Origin: CAIKMD01 sp036490955
GTDB lineage: Bacteria; Pseudomonadota; Alphaproteobacteria; ATCC43930; CGMCC-115725
NCBI GenBank assembly: GCA_036490955.1
Contig: DASXCX010000335.1
Coordinates: 1-25,984 of the forward strand
DNA length: 25,984 nt
Direction: 5' to 3'
The position numbers were made by a program, and so were the translations under genes. Under the pieces are notes generated by a model, which had not been told where the DNA came from, did not search any database, and saw only the letters and a program-made list of their open reading frames with translations. Shown one piece after another: positions 1 to 7,797 of the stretch (its first letter is position 1; each line of letters opens with the position of its first letter).

Positions 1-1152
1 GATGCCGGTGGCTCGGATCGCGGTCGGGTAGAACATCGCCGAGATGGTGTTGAGTGAGCCCTGGCCGCCGTTGACGCAGCAACCGACCACGAACATCGCG
101 ACGAGCAGCACCGGCGTGTTGGTGAGCGAGAAGGCGGCGACGCAAAGCGCGATCGCCGCCGTCCCGTAAGCGGTGGCAAGCACCTTCGGCAGCGAGCCGA
201 GCTTGTCGGCGAGCCAGCCCATGGCGAGGCCGCCGACACAGCCGCCGATGCCGTACCAGACCGTGACCGTGATCGCGACGGTGAGCGGCTGGCCAACCTC
301 GCGCAGCAGGGTCGGCAGCCAGAAGACCATATAGGTCAGGATGAAGAGATTGGCGACGAAGGCGATCCACAGCAACGCGGTCGGATAAGCTCGCCCGTCG
401 GTGAAGAGCGCCTTGACGGTGGCGCCCGTGATTTGCGGCTCGAGGGTGAAGCGCGTGCCGGCGGTGAAATTCCGCTCCGGCACGATGCGTCGCATGATGT
501 CGCGGACGCGGTCCATCGATTGGCCCGAGAGCAGCAGATAGCGTGCCGATTCCGGCAGATAGATCGCGACGACGACGATTGCGAGCAGCGGCACGATGCC
601 GCCGATATAGAACGTCGATTGCCAGCCGAGGGTCGGGATCAGGATATTGGCGAGCACGCCGCTGACGATCGAGCCGAAGGCGAAGAAAGCGGCGGTGCTG
701 TTGACGAGGAGGGCGCGGCGGCGGCGCGGCGCGTATTCGAGCACATAGGCCGTGACATTGGGCAGCGTGCCGCCGAGGCCGAAGCCGGCGATGAAGCGCA
801 GCACGACGAGGCTGGTGACGGTGTGGCCCAAAGGCGTCGCCAGCGAGAACACGCCGAAGATCGCCATCGGCCAGATGATCGCCTGCTTGCGGCCGATCTT
901 GTCGGCGAGCATGCCGAAGAACAGCGCACCGAACGTCAGGCCCAGCAGGCCCGAGCTGAAGATCGGGCCGAGCAGCGCCGGGCTGAAACCCAGATCCTTG
1001 GCCATCACCGGCGCGACATAGGCGATGCCCTGCGTGTCGTAGCCGTCGAACATGGCGGTGAAGAGGCTGACCAGCAGCACAACCCATTGCTGGCCGCTGA
1101 TCTTCGCCTGGTCGATGACGGCGGTGAAATTATAGCTGTCGGCTTCGGCCAT
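1..1152 (-). CDS. MFS transporter, aromatic acid:H+ symporter type (3' truncated by window edge)
   Basis: An open frame runs from ATG at 1152 to the window edge without a stop (384 codons), so the C-terminus is missing. The product is a polytopic inner-membrane protein. The first helix ends in FDGYDTQGIAYVAP (Asp36 and Asp39), the DGYD signature of the AAHS family (PcaK/BenK/MhpT types), which imports aromatic acids with protons. The loop between helices 2 and 3 has the MFS motif GMLADKIGRK, and a related ADKLGS loop appears in the second half. A GGGAGGG Shine-Dalgarno-like stretch lies about 12 nt before the ATG, rather far away. The gene is codirectional with nrdJ but separated by a terminator, so it is probably expressed alone. 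Family assignment is good; the substrate cannot be read from the sequence. Confidence 0.88.
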   Translation of the reverse strand, partial: MAEADSYNFTAVIDQAKISGQQWVVLLVSLFTAMFDGYDTQGIAYVAPVMAKDLGFSPALLGPIFSSGLLGLTFGALFFGMLADKIGRKQAIIWPMAIFGVFSLATPLGHTVTSLVVLRFIAGFGLGGTLPNVTAYVLEYAPRRRRALLVNSTAAFFAFGSIVSGVLANILIPTLGWQSTFYIGGIVPLLAIVVVAIYLPESARYLLLSGQSMDRVRDIMRRIVPERNFTAGTRFTLEPQITGATVKALFTDGRAYPTALLWIAFVANLFILTYMVFWLPTLLREVGQPLTVAITVTVWYGIGGCVGGLAMGWLADKLGSLPKVLATAYGTAAIALCVAAFSLTNTPVLLVAMFVVGCCVNGGQGSLNTISAMFYPTAIRATGI

Positions 1153-1298
1153 GATGCCCGCGTTCCCTCCCTAGAGTGGTTCCATCGAGCGCTTGCCGCG
1201 CCCGTCGTTTGGAGCGATGGTAGCGCCCGTGGGCGTGGGTGGGCAAAGGGCAAATTGGAGACGGTCGACGAGGGCGGCGAGAACCCGAGTCGCGCAGA

Positions 1299-1331
1299 CA
1301 AAAAAGAGGGGTGCGACCGAGGTCGCACCCC
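1299..1331 (-). terminator. Rho-independent terminator of nrdJ
   Basis: A perfect 10-bp stem (GGGGTGCGAC / GTCGCACCCC, 1308-1331) has a 4-nt loop and, read on the minus strand, is followed by TCTTTTTTG (about 1299-1307). It lies about 60 bp past the nrdJ stop and separates nrdJ from the downstream transporter gene. Confidence 0.9.
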
Positions 1332-1392
1332 CAAATTTCTGCCTCGTTCGCGGCCCTGGCTGGGAGGCTTTGAGCCGGAGCCGCGTTGCGTA

Positions 1393-4300
1393 TTAGCTAC
1401 AGCCAGTCGTGCTGCCGCATGTGTCGCATTTGAGGCAGGTCCCGTTACGTACCAACGTGAAATTCCCACATTCGTGACAGCTATCGCCCTCGTAGCCGCG
1501 CGCCCGCGCCATGCGGATCCTCTCCGCGCGGCTGTCGATCGCGGTTGAGGCTTTGAGCTCGGCCTTGAGTGTTTCGCTGACGCTTGGCGTCGCGCGCGCG
1601 TCTTCCATCTCATCGACGGCGAGATCGAGCGCGGCATTGCCGCGGCTGGCGGTCGCCATGCCCGTGCCGGCCTGGCCGCCTTGCAGCACGGTCAAGCGGT
1701 TGCGGACGTAGCCGGTCGAGGCCACGCGCTGCACCACCGCGGCGATCTCGGGCCGGCCGCCGCCATCGGGCAGGTTCGACTCCGAAGTGCCTTTGCCGAC
1801 CGTGTCGGGCAGGACGTCCGCGGGCTGCACATGGGCGAGGTCGCTGCGGTCGAGATAGGAGATCGCGAGCTCGCGGAAGATGTAGTCGATCAGCGAGGTC
1901 GCCATCTTGATCGCATCGTTGCCTTCGACGATGCCCGAGGGCTCAAAGCGCGTGAAGGTATAGGCCTCGACGAATTCCTCGAGCGGCACGCCGTATTGCA
2001 GGCCGATCGAAATCGCGATGGCGAAATTGTTCATCAGCGAGCGGAAGGCGGAGCCTTCCTTGTGCATGTCGATGAACACTTCGGCGAGGCTGCCGTCCTC
2101 GTATTCGCCGGTGCGGAGATAGACCTTGTGCCCGCCGACGATCGCCTTCTGGGTATAGCCCTTGCGGCGCTGCGGCAGGCGGCGTCGCTCGTGGCTGGCG
2201 ACGATGCGCTCGATCACCCGCTCGACGATGCGCTCGGCGACGACCGGCACGCGCTCGACCGGATTCTTCTCCATCAGCTCGGCGACACCTTCCTCGGTCT
2301 CGTCGTCCTCGATGAGCTGCGACTGCAGGGGCTGCGACAGCTTCGAGCCGTCGCGGTAGAGGGCGTTGGCTTTGAGGCCGAGCTTCCAAGACAGCATGTA
2401 GGCCGATTTGCAATCCTCGACCGTCGCGGCGTTCGGCATGTTGATGGTCTTGGAGATCGCGCCCGAGATGAAGGGCTGGGCCACGGCAAGCATGCGGATG
2501 TGGCTCTCGACCGAGAGGAACCGCTTGCCGATGCGGCCGCAGGGATTGGCGCAATCGAAAACCGGGAGATGCGCTTCCAAGAGGAACGGCGCGCCTTCCA
2601 AGGTCATGGCACCGCAGCAATATGTGTTCGCCGCCTCGAGATCGGCTTTCGAAAAGCCCAGCGCCGTCAGCATGTCGAAGCCGGGATCGTTCATCTGCTC
2701 GGCGGTGAAGCCGAGAGCCGTTTTGCAGAATTCCTCGCCCAGCGTCCATTTATTGAAGGCGAAGCGGATATCGAAAGCGGTCGCGAGCGTCTGCTCGAGC
2801 GCCTCGATGGCGGTGGCGGTAAAGCCCTTTGCCTTGAGCTGCGCGTGGTTGAGCGCCGGCGCATCGGCAAGTGTCGCGTGACCGACGGCATAGCGCGTGA
2901 TCGCCTCGACTTCCGCCAGCGTGTAGCCGAGGGTGCGCAGCGCTTCCGGTACGGCGCGGTTGATGATGCGGAAATAGCCGCCGCCCGCCAGCTTCTTGAA
3001 TTTGACGATCGCGAAATCGGGCTCGATGCCGGTCGTGTCGCAATCCATGACGAGGCCCGTCGTGCCGGTCGGCGCGATCACGGTCGCTTGCGCGTTGCGG
3101 TAGCCGTAGCGTTCGCCGAGGGCCAGCGCGACGTCCCACGCACGCTTGGCCGCGTCGACGAGCGCCGGGACCGGGCAATGCTTGGCGTCGAGTGCGACAG
3201 GGAGGACCGAAAGCTGCTCGTAGCCGCTCGTCTCGCCATGCGCCGCGCGGCGATGGTTGCGGATGACGCGCAGCATATGGTTGCGGTTGGGCTCGTAGCC
3301 CGGGAAGGCGCCGAGCTCGCCGGCCATCTCGGCCGAGGTCGCATAGGCCTTGCCGCAGACGATCGCAGTGAGGGCGGCACCGTAAGCGCGGCCTTCATCG
3401 CTGTCATAGGACAGGCCCGAGGTCATCAGCAGGCCGCCGAGATTGGCGATGCCGAGGCCGAGGGTGCGATATTCGTAAGAGAGCTTGGCGATCTCGCGCG
3501 ACGGGAACTGCGCCATCAGCACCGAGATTTCGAGGACGATGGTCCAGAGCCGAACCGCATGCTCGAAGCCCGCGATGTCGTAGCCGTTGTCCGGCGTGCG
3601 GAAGGCGAGGAGGTTGACCGCCGCCAGATTGCACGCGGTGTCGTCGAGAAACATGTATTCCGAGCACGGATTCGACGCGTTGATCCGTCCCGAAGCGGAA
3701 CAGGTGTGCCAGTCGTTGATCGTCGTGTCGAATTGCAGGCCCGGATCGGCGCTCGCCCACGCGGCATGCGCGATCTTTTCCCAGAGCTCGCGCGCCGGCA
3801 GCGTCTTCGACACCTTGCCGTCGGTGCGACGGGTCAGATGCCATTCGGTATCCTTCTCGACACGCTCGAGGAAGTCGTTCGTGACCCGGACGGAATTGTT
3901 CGAGTTCTGGCCGGCGACGGTCAGATAGGCGTCGCTATCCCAATCCGTGTCGTAGGTCTTGAAGTCGATCTGCGTATAACCCTGTTGGGCAAACTGGATG
4001 ACGCGCTGCACGTAATTCTCGGGTAGCTGCGTGCGGCGTGCCGCCTTGATCTCGAGCTTCAGGGCGAGGTTCTTCTTCGGATCGAACCGCCCTTCGCCCA
4101 GGGCCGCCGGCGCGTCGTGACAAGCCTTCATGATCAGATTGAGGTGCTTTTGCGCGAGCTTTGATCCGGCAACGAGCGCCGCGACTTTCTGCTCCTCGAT
4201 CACCTTCCAGTCGATAAACGCTTCGATGTCCGGATGATCGATGTCGACTGTCACCATCTTGGCGGCGCGCCTGGTCGTGCCGCCGGATTTGATCGCGCCG

Positions 4301-5094
4301 GCAGCGCGATCGCCGATCTTCAAAAAGCTCATGAGGCCGGAGGAGCGGCCGCCGCCCGAAAGATTTTCGTTTTCGCCGCGGAGCTTCGAGAAATTGGAGC
4401 CGGTGCCCGAGCCGTATTTGAAGATGCGCGCTTCGCGCACCCAAAGATTCATGATGCCGCCGTCATTGACCAGATCGTCGGCGACGGACTGAATGAAGCA
4501 GGCATGCGGCTGCGGCCGCTCATAGGCGCTGGTCGAGGCCACGAGCTCGCCGGTCTTGAAGTCGACATATTGATGGCCCTGCGCCGGGCCGTCGATGCCA
4601 TAGGCCCAATGCAGGCCGGTGTTGAACCATTGCGGCGAGTTGGGCGAGGCCATCTGCTTCATGAGCATGAAGCAGCTTTCGTCGTAGAACGTCTTCGCGT
4701 CGGCTTCGCTGTCGAAATAGCCGCCCTTCCAGCCCCAATAGGTCCAGGTCCCGGCGAGGCGGTGGAACACCTGCTTCACGCTCTTCTCGGAGCCGAAGCG
4801 CTGGCCGGCAGGCATCTTGGCGAGAGCCGCTTCGTCGGGCACCTGGCGCCACAGCCAATCCGGCACGTCCTCCTCGACCACGGGAACGGATTTTGCCGGC
4901 ACGCCTGCCTTGCGGAAATATTTCTGCGCGAGGATGTCGCAGGCGACCTGGCTCCACTCCGCCGGGACTTCGCAATCCGGCAGATGGAAGACGCGTGAGC
5001 CGTCGGGATTGCGTATCTCGCTGGTCGCCAGCCGGAACTCGATGTTCTTATAAGGATCTTCGCCGGCGACGGTGAAGCGACGCTCGATACGCAT
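1393..5094 (-). CDS. nrdJ: Vitamin B12-dependent (class II) ribonucleotide reductase
   Basis: The product is 1233 aa, the usual size for the long proteobacterial NrdJ. It reduces ribonucleotides to deoxyribonucleotides in the cytoplasm using adenosylcobalamin to generate the thiyl radical. The active-site finger loop NPCSE lies at residues 475-479, giving Asn475, Cys477 and Glu479. Cys199 (in PHACFIQS) and Cys488 match the expected redox pair; the +11 spacing from Cys477 to Cys488 is as in other class II enzymes. A substrate-phosphate loop (PTGTTGLVMDCDTTGIEP) is present. The C-terminus carries a Cys-rich tail (CHECG, CLKCDTCG, TTGCS) typical of zinc-ribbon or reductant-shuttling tails. The ATG at 5094 follows GGGGGAG with good spacing. 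NrdR-like boxes lie upstream. No nrdAB or nrdEF is present in the window. Confidence 0.98.
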   Translation of the reverse strand: MRIERRFTVAGEDPYKNIEFRLATSEIRNPDGSRVFHLPDCEVPAEWSQVACDILAQKYFRKAGVPAKSVPVVEEDVPDWLWRQVPDEAALAKMPAGQRFGSEKSVKQVFHRLAGTWTYWGWKGGYFDSEADAKTFYDESCFMLMKQMASPNSPQWFNTGLHWAYGIDGPAQGHQYVDFKTGELVASTSAYERPQPHACFIQSVADDLVNDGGIMNLWVREARIFKYGSGTGSNFSKLRGENENLSGGGRSSGLMSFLKIGDRAAGAIKSGGTTRRAAKMVTVDIDHPDIEAFIDWKVIEEQKVAALVAGSKLAQKHLNLIMKACHDAPAALGEGRFDPKKNLALKLEIKAARRTQLPENYVQRVIQFAQQGYTQIDFKTYDTDWDSDAYLTVAGQNSNNSVRVTNDFLERVEKDTEWHLTRRTDGKVSKTLPARELWEKIAHAAWASADPGLQFDTTINDWHTCSASGRINASNPCSEYMFLDDTACNLAAVNLLAFRTPDNGYDIAGFEHAVRLWTIVLEISVLMAQFPSREIAKLSYEYRTLGLGIANLGGLLMTSGLSYDSDEGRAYGAALTAIVCGKAYATSAEMAGELGAFPGYEPNRNHMLRVIRNHRRAAHGETSGYEQLSVLPVALDAKHCPVPALVDAAKRAWDVALALGERYGYRNAQATVIAPTGTTGLVMDCDTTGIEPDFAIVKFKKLAGGGYFRIINRAVPEALRTLGYTLAEVEAITRYAVGHATLADAPALNHAQLKAKGFTATAIEALEQTLATAFDIRFAFNKWTLGEEFCKTALGFTAEQMNDPGFDMLTALGFSKADLEAANTYCCGAMTLEGAPFLLEAHLPVFDCANPCGRIGKRFLSVESHIRMLAVAQPFISGAISKTINMPNAATVEDCKSAYMLSWKLGLKANALYRDGSKLSQPLQSQLIEDDETEEGVAELMEKNPVERVPVVAERIVERVIERIVASHERRRLPQRRKGYTQKAIVGGHKVYLRTGEYEDGSLAEVFIDMHKEGSAFRSLMNNFAIAISIGLQYGVPLEEFVEAYTFTRFEPSGIVEGNDAIKMATSLIDYIFRELAISYLDRSDLAHVQPADVLPDTVGKGTSESNLPDGGGRPEIAAVVQRVASTGYVRNRLTVLQGGQAGTGMATASRGNAALDLAVDEMEDARATPSVSETLKAELKASTAIDSRAERIRMARARGYEGDSCHECGNFTLVRNGTCLKCDTCGSTTGCS

Positions 5095-5191
5095 GCCTTA
5101 ACTCCCCCAAAACCGCTATTTTCTTGTCCAGCGCGTCCCCACCAGATGTAGGGGATCAAGCGCTGCACCGGCTGAAAATCCTGTGCCTCGA

Positions 5192-5205
5192 TGCAAACGT
5201 TTGCA
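5192..5205. promoter_or_regulatory. 14-bp perfect palindrome, LacI-family-like operator before nrdJ
   Basis: TGCAAACGTTTGCA is a perfect palindrome about 100 bp upstream of the nrdJ ATG. Its centre GCAAACGTTTGC resembles operators of LacI-family regulators such as PurR. It overlaps the proximal NrdR-like box by two bases. Binding by such a regulator is inferred; only the palindrome is seen. Confidence 0.5.
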
Positions 5206-5219
5206 ACAACATTTTGTCA
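5204..5219. promoter_or_regulatory. NrdR-like box, proximal to nrdJ
   Basis: CAACAACATTTTGTCA matches the core of the NrdR consensus (acaCwAtATaTwGtgt): C-A-A-n-A-T-n-T-T-G-T fits 9 of the 11 central positions, with weak flanks. It starts exactly 31 bp from the distal box, the three-turn spacing known for paired NrdR sites. It is weaker than the distal box alone; the spacing makes it credible. Confidence 0.6.
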
Positions 5220-5234
5220 CGAACGGAGTAGCTA

Positions 5235-5250
5235 ACACTAAATATAGGGG
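5235..5250. promoter_or_regulatory. NrdR-like box, distal to nrdJ
   Basis: ACACTAAATATAGGGG matches the NrdR consensus at 13 of 16 positions. On the minus strand it contains TATATT, which could be the nrdJ -10 element, although no good -35 is seen 16-18 bp upstream. NrdR is the ATP/dATP-sensing repressor of ribonucleotide reductase genes. Its own gene is not in this window. Confidence 0.7.
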
Positions 5251-5317
5251 TTGACGGGTTTTTCGGATTTCCCGGAATCCGCATGCGTCTACACAATAGG
5301 TAGATGGGATAAGTGCT

Positions 5318-5875
5318 TCAGAATAAGAAGGGAATCAGCACCGCCGTTTTGCTGGCGTAGGCGTCGTAGCCCGGCAGCACCCGACGCAATTCCTTTTCCT
5401 CGTGGCGGGCTTTGAGCAGCAGCGCTCCGAAGATCAGCACGAGGCCCAGCAGCGCGCGCCAGCGGTCGAGCGCGATCGCGCTGCCGAGCAAGGCAAGCAG
5501 AATCCCCGAATAGATCGGGTGGCGGACATAGCGATAAGGCCCGCGGCGAATCAGTGCGTGATCTTCCTTGATCTCGACCGCGGCGCTCCAATTGCCGGCG
5601 AGGGTGATTCGCGCCGCGATCGCAATCCCGAGGCCGAGCGCGGTGAGGAAGACGCCGAGCCCGGCGCCGATCGGGCTCGGCGGCAGGAAGCGCCCGGCCA
5701 GAATCGCAGGCGTGGCGCGGGGCACCACCAGCACGATCGTGCCGAGCCAAGCAAGCGTATAGTGCAGCCAATTGGCGGACAGGGGCTCGCGCCATTGCAT
5801 TGCCTTCGCGCCGCGCGCCGCGATCGCCCAATAGACGAGCCAGCCCACCCACATCGCCGCGAGGAGAAGCCGCAT
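5318..5875 (-). CDS. Membrane methyltransferase of the isoprenylcysteine carboxyl methyltransferase (ICMT/PEMT-like) family
   Basis: The product is 185 aa with several hydrophobic helices. The C-terminal half has the family motif: GPYRYVRHPIYSG, then a hydrophobic segment and KARHEEKEL, which bind S-adenosylmethionine in ICMT- and PEMT-like enzymes. Bacteria usually lack prenylated CaaX proteins, so the substrate is unknown. The frame extends upstream to 5923, but the ATG at 5875 is preceded by GGAGG at ideal spacing and begins directly with the first membrane helix (MRLLLAAMWVGWLVYW), so I chose it. It is codirectional with nrdJ but 223 bp upstream, with nrdJ control sites in between, so an operon is unlikely. 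Confidence 0.85.
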   Translation of the reverse strand: MRLLLAAMWVGWLVYWAIAARGAKAMQWREPLSANWLHYTLAWLGTIVLVVPRATPAILAGRFLPPSPIGAGLGVFLTALGLGIAIAARITLAGNWSAAVEIKEDHALIRRGPYRYVRHPIYSGILLALLGSAIALDRWRALLGLVLIFGALLLKARHEEKELRRVLPGYDAYASKTAVLIPFLF

Positions 5876-5953
5876 CGTTACCTCCGCTGTGCTTGGATAT
5901 CGCGTCGCGATGCGGCGATTCAAGCGATGTGGCCGGGCGTTGCATGTCGGCGC

Positions 5954-5982
5954 TTCACGCTAACCGGTCGGCGTTGTAGGCT
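5954..5982 (+). promoter_or_regulatory. Candidate promoter of the FAH-NDUFA12-mlaD run
   Basis: TTCACG (5954-5959) and TAGGCT (5977-5982) are separated by 17 bp and lie about 40 bp before the ATG at 6023. Each matches the -35/-10 consensus only partly, but the spacing is ideal and no better candidate is seen in the 147-bp divergent gap. Confidence 0.4.
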
Positions 5983-6022
5983 GCGCCCCGTTTTCAGGGC
6001 AGCGGGCGACAGGAGAAGGTCG

Positions 6023-6886
6023 ATGCGGATTTGCTGGTACAACGACAATCGTCTCGGGCTGGTCAAGGGCGATCGGGTCTACGACGCGTCGAAGGCGCTC
6101 GAGAAGCTGCCGAAGCCGGCCTATCCGGCGGCCAGGAACGGCGATCCGCTCCTCGTCCATCTCGCCAAAATGCGGCCCGAGATCGAGGCCGCGGCGACCG
6201 GCAGCGGCACGCCGATCAGCGAAGTGAAATTTCTCTCGCCCGTCGCGTCGCCGACCAAGGTCATCGGCACGCCGACCAATTATGCCGATCACATCGCAGA
6301 AGCCGACAAGCAGCGCGACGTGTTCACGATGAAGCGGCCGTCGACGAATATCGACGACCAGGGTCTCTTCCTCAAAGCCAATAGCTGCCTCATCGGCGGC
6401 GGCGAAGTGGTAAAGCTGCGCTTCCCGCAACGTCGCACCGATCACGAGATGGAACTCGGCATCATCATCGGCAAGCCGGCCTCAAACATCAAGCTCGAGG
6501 ACGCGCTCGATTACGTCGCCGGTTACTGCATCGCGCTCGACATGGTGGTGCGCGGCTCGCAGGATCGCTCGATGCGCAAATCGGTCGACACCTACGGCGT
6601 CGCCGGTCCGTGGATGGTCACCGCCGACGAAATCGCCGATCCGCAGAATCTCGAATTCTCGCTCGCGGTGAATGGCGAGATAAAGCAAAAATCGAACACC
6701 AAGAACATGATCATGGACCTGAAGCGCCAGATCCAGTTCGGCTCGGAGTACTACACGCTGCTCCCCGGCGACATCATCATGACAGGCACTTGCTCGGGCG
6801 TCAGCCAAGTGAAGCCAGGCGACGTCATGCATTGCGAGATCGAGAAGATCGGCGCCATGGACGTCCGTATCGGCTCGGCCGAGTAA
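6023..6886 (+). CDS. Fumarylacetoacetate hydrolase (FAH) family protein
   Basis: The product is 287 aa. The C-terminal two thirds form the FAH fold. The metal-binding motif DHEMELGIIIGK gives Glu142 and Glu144, and Asp173 (in CIALDMVVRG) is the likely third ligand. PTNYADHIAEADK, GVAGPWMVTADEI and the late PGDIIMTGTCSGV are also typical. Members hydrolyse or decarboxylate diketo acids in aromatic or sugar-acid breakdown. The short N-terminal domain (ICWYNDNRLGLVKGDRVYDAS) fits the bacterial hydratase/hydrolase branch rather than true fumarylacetoacetase. The start is supported by AGGAGAAGG just upstream. The next gene begins 4 bp after the stop, so they are probably cotranscribed. The exact substrate is unknown; the maleylacetoacetate isomerase gene lies 14 kb away. 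Confidence 0.92.
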   Translation: MRICWYNDNRLGLVKGDRVYDASKALEKLPKPAYPAARNGDPLLVHLAKMRPEIEAAATGSGTPISEVKFLSPVASPTKVIGTPTNYADHIAEADKQRDVFTMKRPSTNIDDQGLFLKANSCLIGGGEVVKLRFPQRRTDHEMELGIIIGKPASNIKLEDALDYVAGYCIALDMVVRGSQDRSMRKSVDTYGVAGPWMVTADEIADPQNLEFSLAVNGEIKQKSNTKNMIMDLKRQIQFGSEYYTLLPGDIIMTGTCSGVSQVKPGDVMHCEIEKIGAMDVRIGSAE

Positions 6887-6890
6887 GCGA

Positions 6891-7268
6891 ATGACCGTCG
6901 GCACGCGCATTATGACCTGGCTCCGCGGCGAGCTGGTCGGCACCGATGTTTCCGGCAACCGCTACTATCGCGACAAGTCGGCGCGAAAGTTGGAGCGCGG
7001 CGGCGGCCGCTTCAGCCGCGAGAAGCGTTGGGTGCTGTACAACGGCGAGGCCGAAGGTTCGCGCGTGCCGCCGGAATGGCATGCTTGGCTGCATCACACC
7101 GTCAACGAGATTCCGGCGGATGGCGGCAAGCTGAAATATCTCTGGCAGAAGCCGCATCAGCCCAATCTGACGGGCACGCCCGACGCCTATCGGCCGCCGG
7201 GCTCGGTGGTGCGCGGCGGTCATCGCGCCCCGACGACCGGCGACTACGAAGCCTGGAAGCCCGAGTAA
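6891..7268 (+). CDS. NADH:ubiquinone oxidoreductase accessory subunit, NDUFA12 family
   Basis: The product is 125 aa and soluble. It matches the NDUFA12 (B17.2) family along its length: GTRIMTWLRGELVGTD at the start, RYYRDKS, RRWVLYNG-like KRWVLYNGEAEGSRVPPEW, HAWLHH, PNLTGTPDAYRPPGS and the terminal GDYEAWKPE. In mitochondria and alphaproteobacteria this subunit attaches to the peripheral arm of complex I at the inner membrane. It lies apart from the nuo operon, as usual, and is followed by mlaD. The start is 4 bp after the FAH stop with no clear Shine-Dalgarno, so translation may be coupled to the upstream gene. Confidence 0.95.
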   Translation: MTVGTRIMTWLRGELVGTDVSGNRYYRDKSARKLERGGGRFSREKRWVLYNGEAEGSRVPPEWHAWLHHTVNEIPADGGKLKYLWQKPHQPNLTGTPDAYRPPGSVVRGGHRAPTTGDYEAWKPE

Positions 7269-7295
7269 CGGATCGATCGAGGAGAGCCGCCGAAC

Positions 7296-7790
7296 ATGAG
7301 CCGCAATGCCGTCGAAACGGTCATGGGCGCCTTGGTGCTCGTCGTCGCCGCCTTGTTCTTGTTCTTCGCCTATACGACAAGCCAAATCTCGGCGGTGCCG
7401 GGCTACCAGGTGATGGCGAAGTTCAGCAACGCCGGCGGCCTCAAAAGCGGCGGCGATGTCCGCATCAGCGGCATCAAGGTTGGCTCGATCACCAGCGAGA
7501 CGCTCGATCCCAAGACCTTTCAGGCGATCGTGCAGATGAGCGTTGATCCCGCGATCAAGCTCTCGGTCGATTCCGTCGCGCAGATCACGTCGTCGGGATT
7601 GCTCGGCGACAATTTCATCTCGATCGAGCCGGGCAATGAGGACGACCTCATTCCTGCCGGCGGCACGATCACCCATACCCAGGCGCAGATGAGCCTCGAA
7701 AATCTCATCGGCCAGGTGATCTACAATCAAGCGCAAGGCTCGGGCGGCTCGAAGAGCCCCGGCGGCGGCGACGCGCCGCAGCATCCCTGA
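7296..7790 (+). CDS. mlaD: MlaD family phospholipid-transport protein (MCE domain)
   Basis: The product is 164 aa. A single N-terminal membrane helix (about residues 9-28, VMGALVLVVAALFLFFAYTT) precedes one MCE domain: YQVMAKFSNAGGLKSGGDVRISGIKVGSI, then VDSVAQITSSGLLGDNFISIEPG. A short helix (LENLIGQVIYNQAQ) and a Gly/Ser/Pro tail end it. MlaD is the periplasmic, lipid-binding part of the Mla ABC system that moves phospholipids between the membranes. The mlaE, mlaF, mlaB and mlaC partners are not in the window; in many alphaproteobacteria mlaD sits alone beside ndufA12, as here. The ATG is preceded by GAGGAGAG. Family assignment is secure. Confidence 0.93.
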   Translation: MSRNAVETVMGALVLVVAALFLFFAYTTSQISAVPGYQVMAKFSNAGGLKSGGDVRISGIKVGSITSETLDPKTFQAIVQMSVDPAIKLSVDSVAQITSSGLLGDNFISIEPGNEDDLIPAGGTITHTQAQMSLENLIGQVIYNQAQGSGGSKSPGGGDAPQHP

Positions 7791-7797
7791 CGAGCGC

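Noticed and set aside
1681..4026. Long open frame (781 codons) on the plus strand opposite nrdJ
   Set aside because: It lies wholly antisense to nrdJ, is rich in Arg, Asp, Glu and Ala as expected from a mirror frame of high-GC coding sequence, and shows no recognisable domain.
5095..5260. Adenosylcobalamin riboswitch before nrdJ
   Set aside because: The leader is short and I could not find the conserved B12-box core; a covariance-model scan would be decisive.
5264..5281. Imperfect inverted repeat CGGATTTCCCGGAATCCG after the methyltransferase gene, considered as a terminator
   Set aside because: Neither strand has a T-run after the stem and the two arms mismatch at two positions.
5402..6022. 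In-frame upstream extension of the FAH-family gene (start at 5402)
   Set aside because: The extension is antisense to the methyltransferase gene and low-complexity. The ATG at 6023 has a strong Shine-Dalgarno and gives the family N-terminus.
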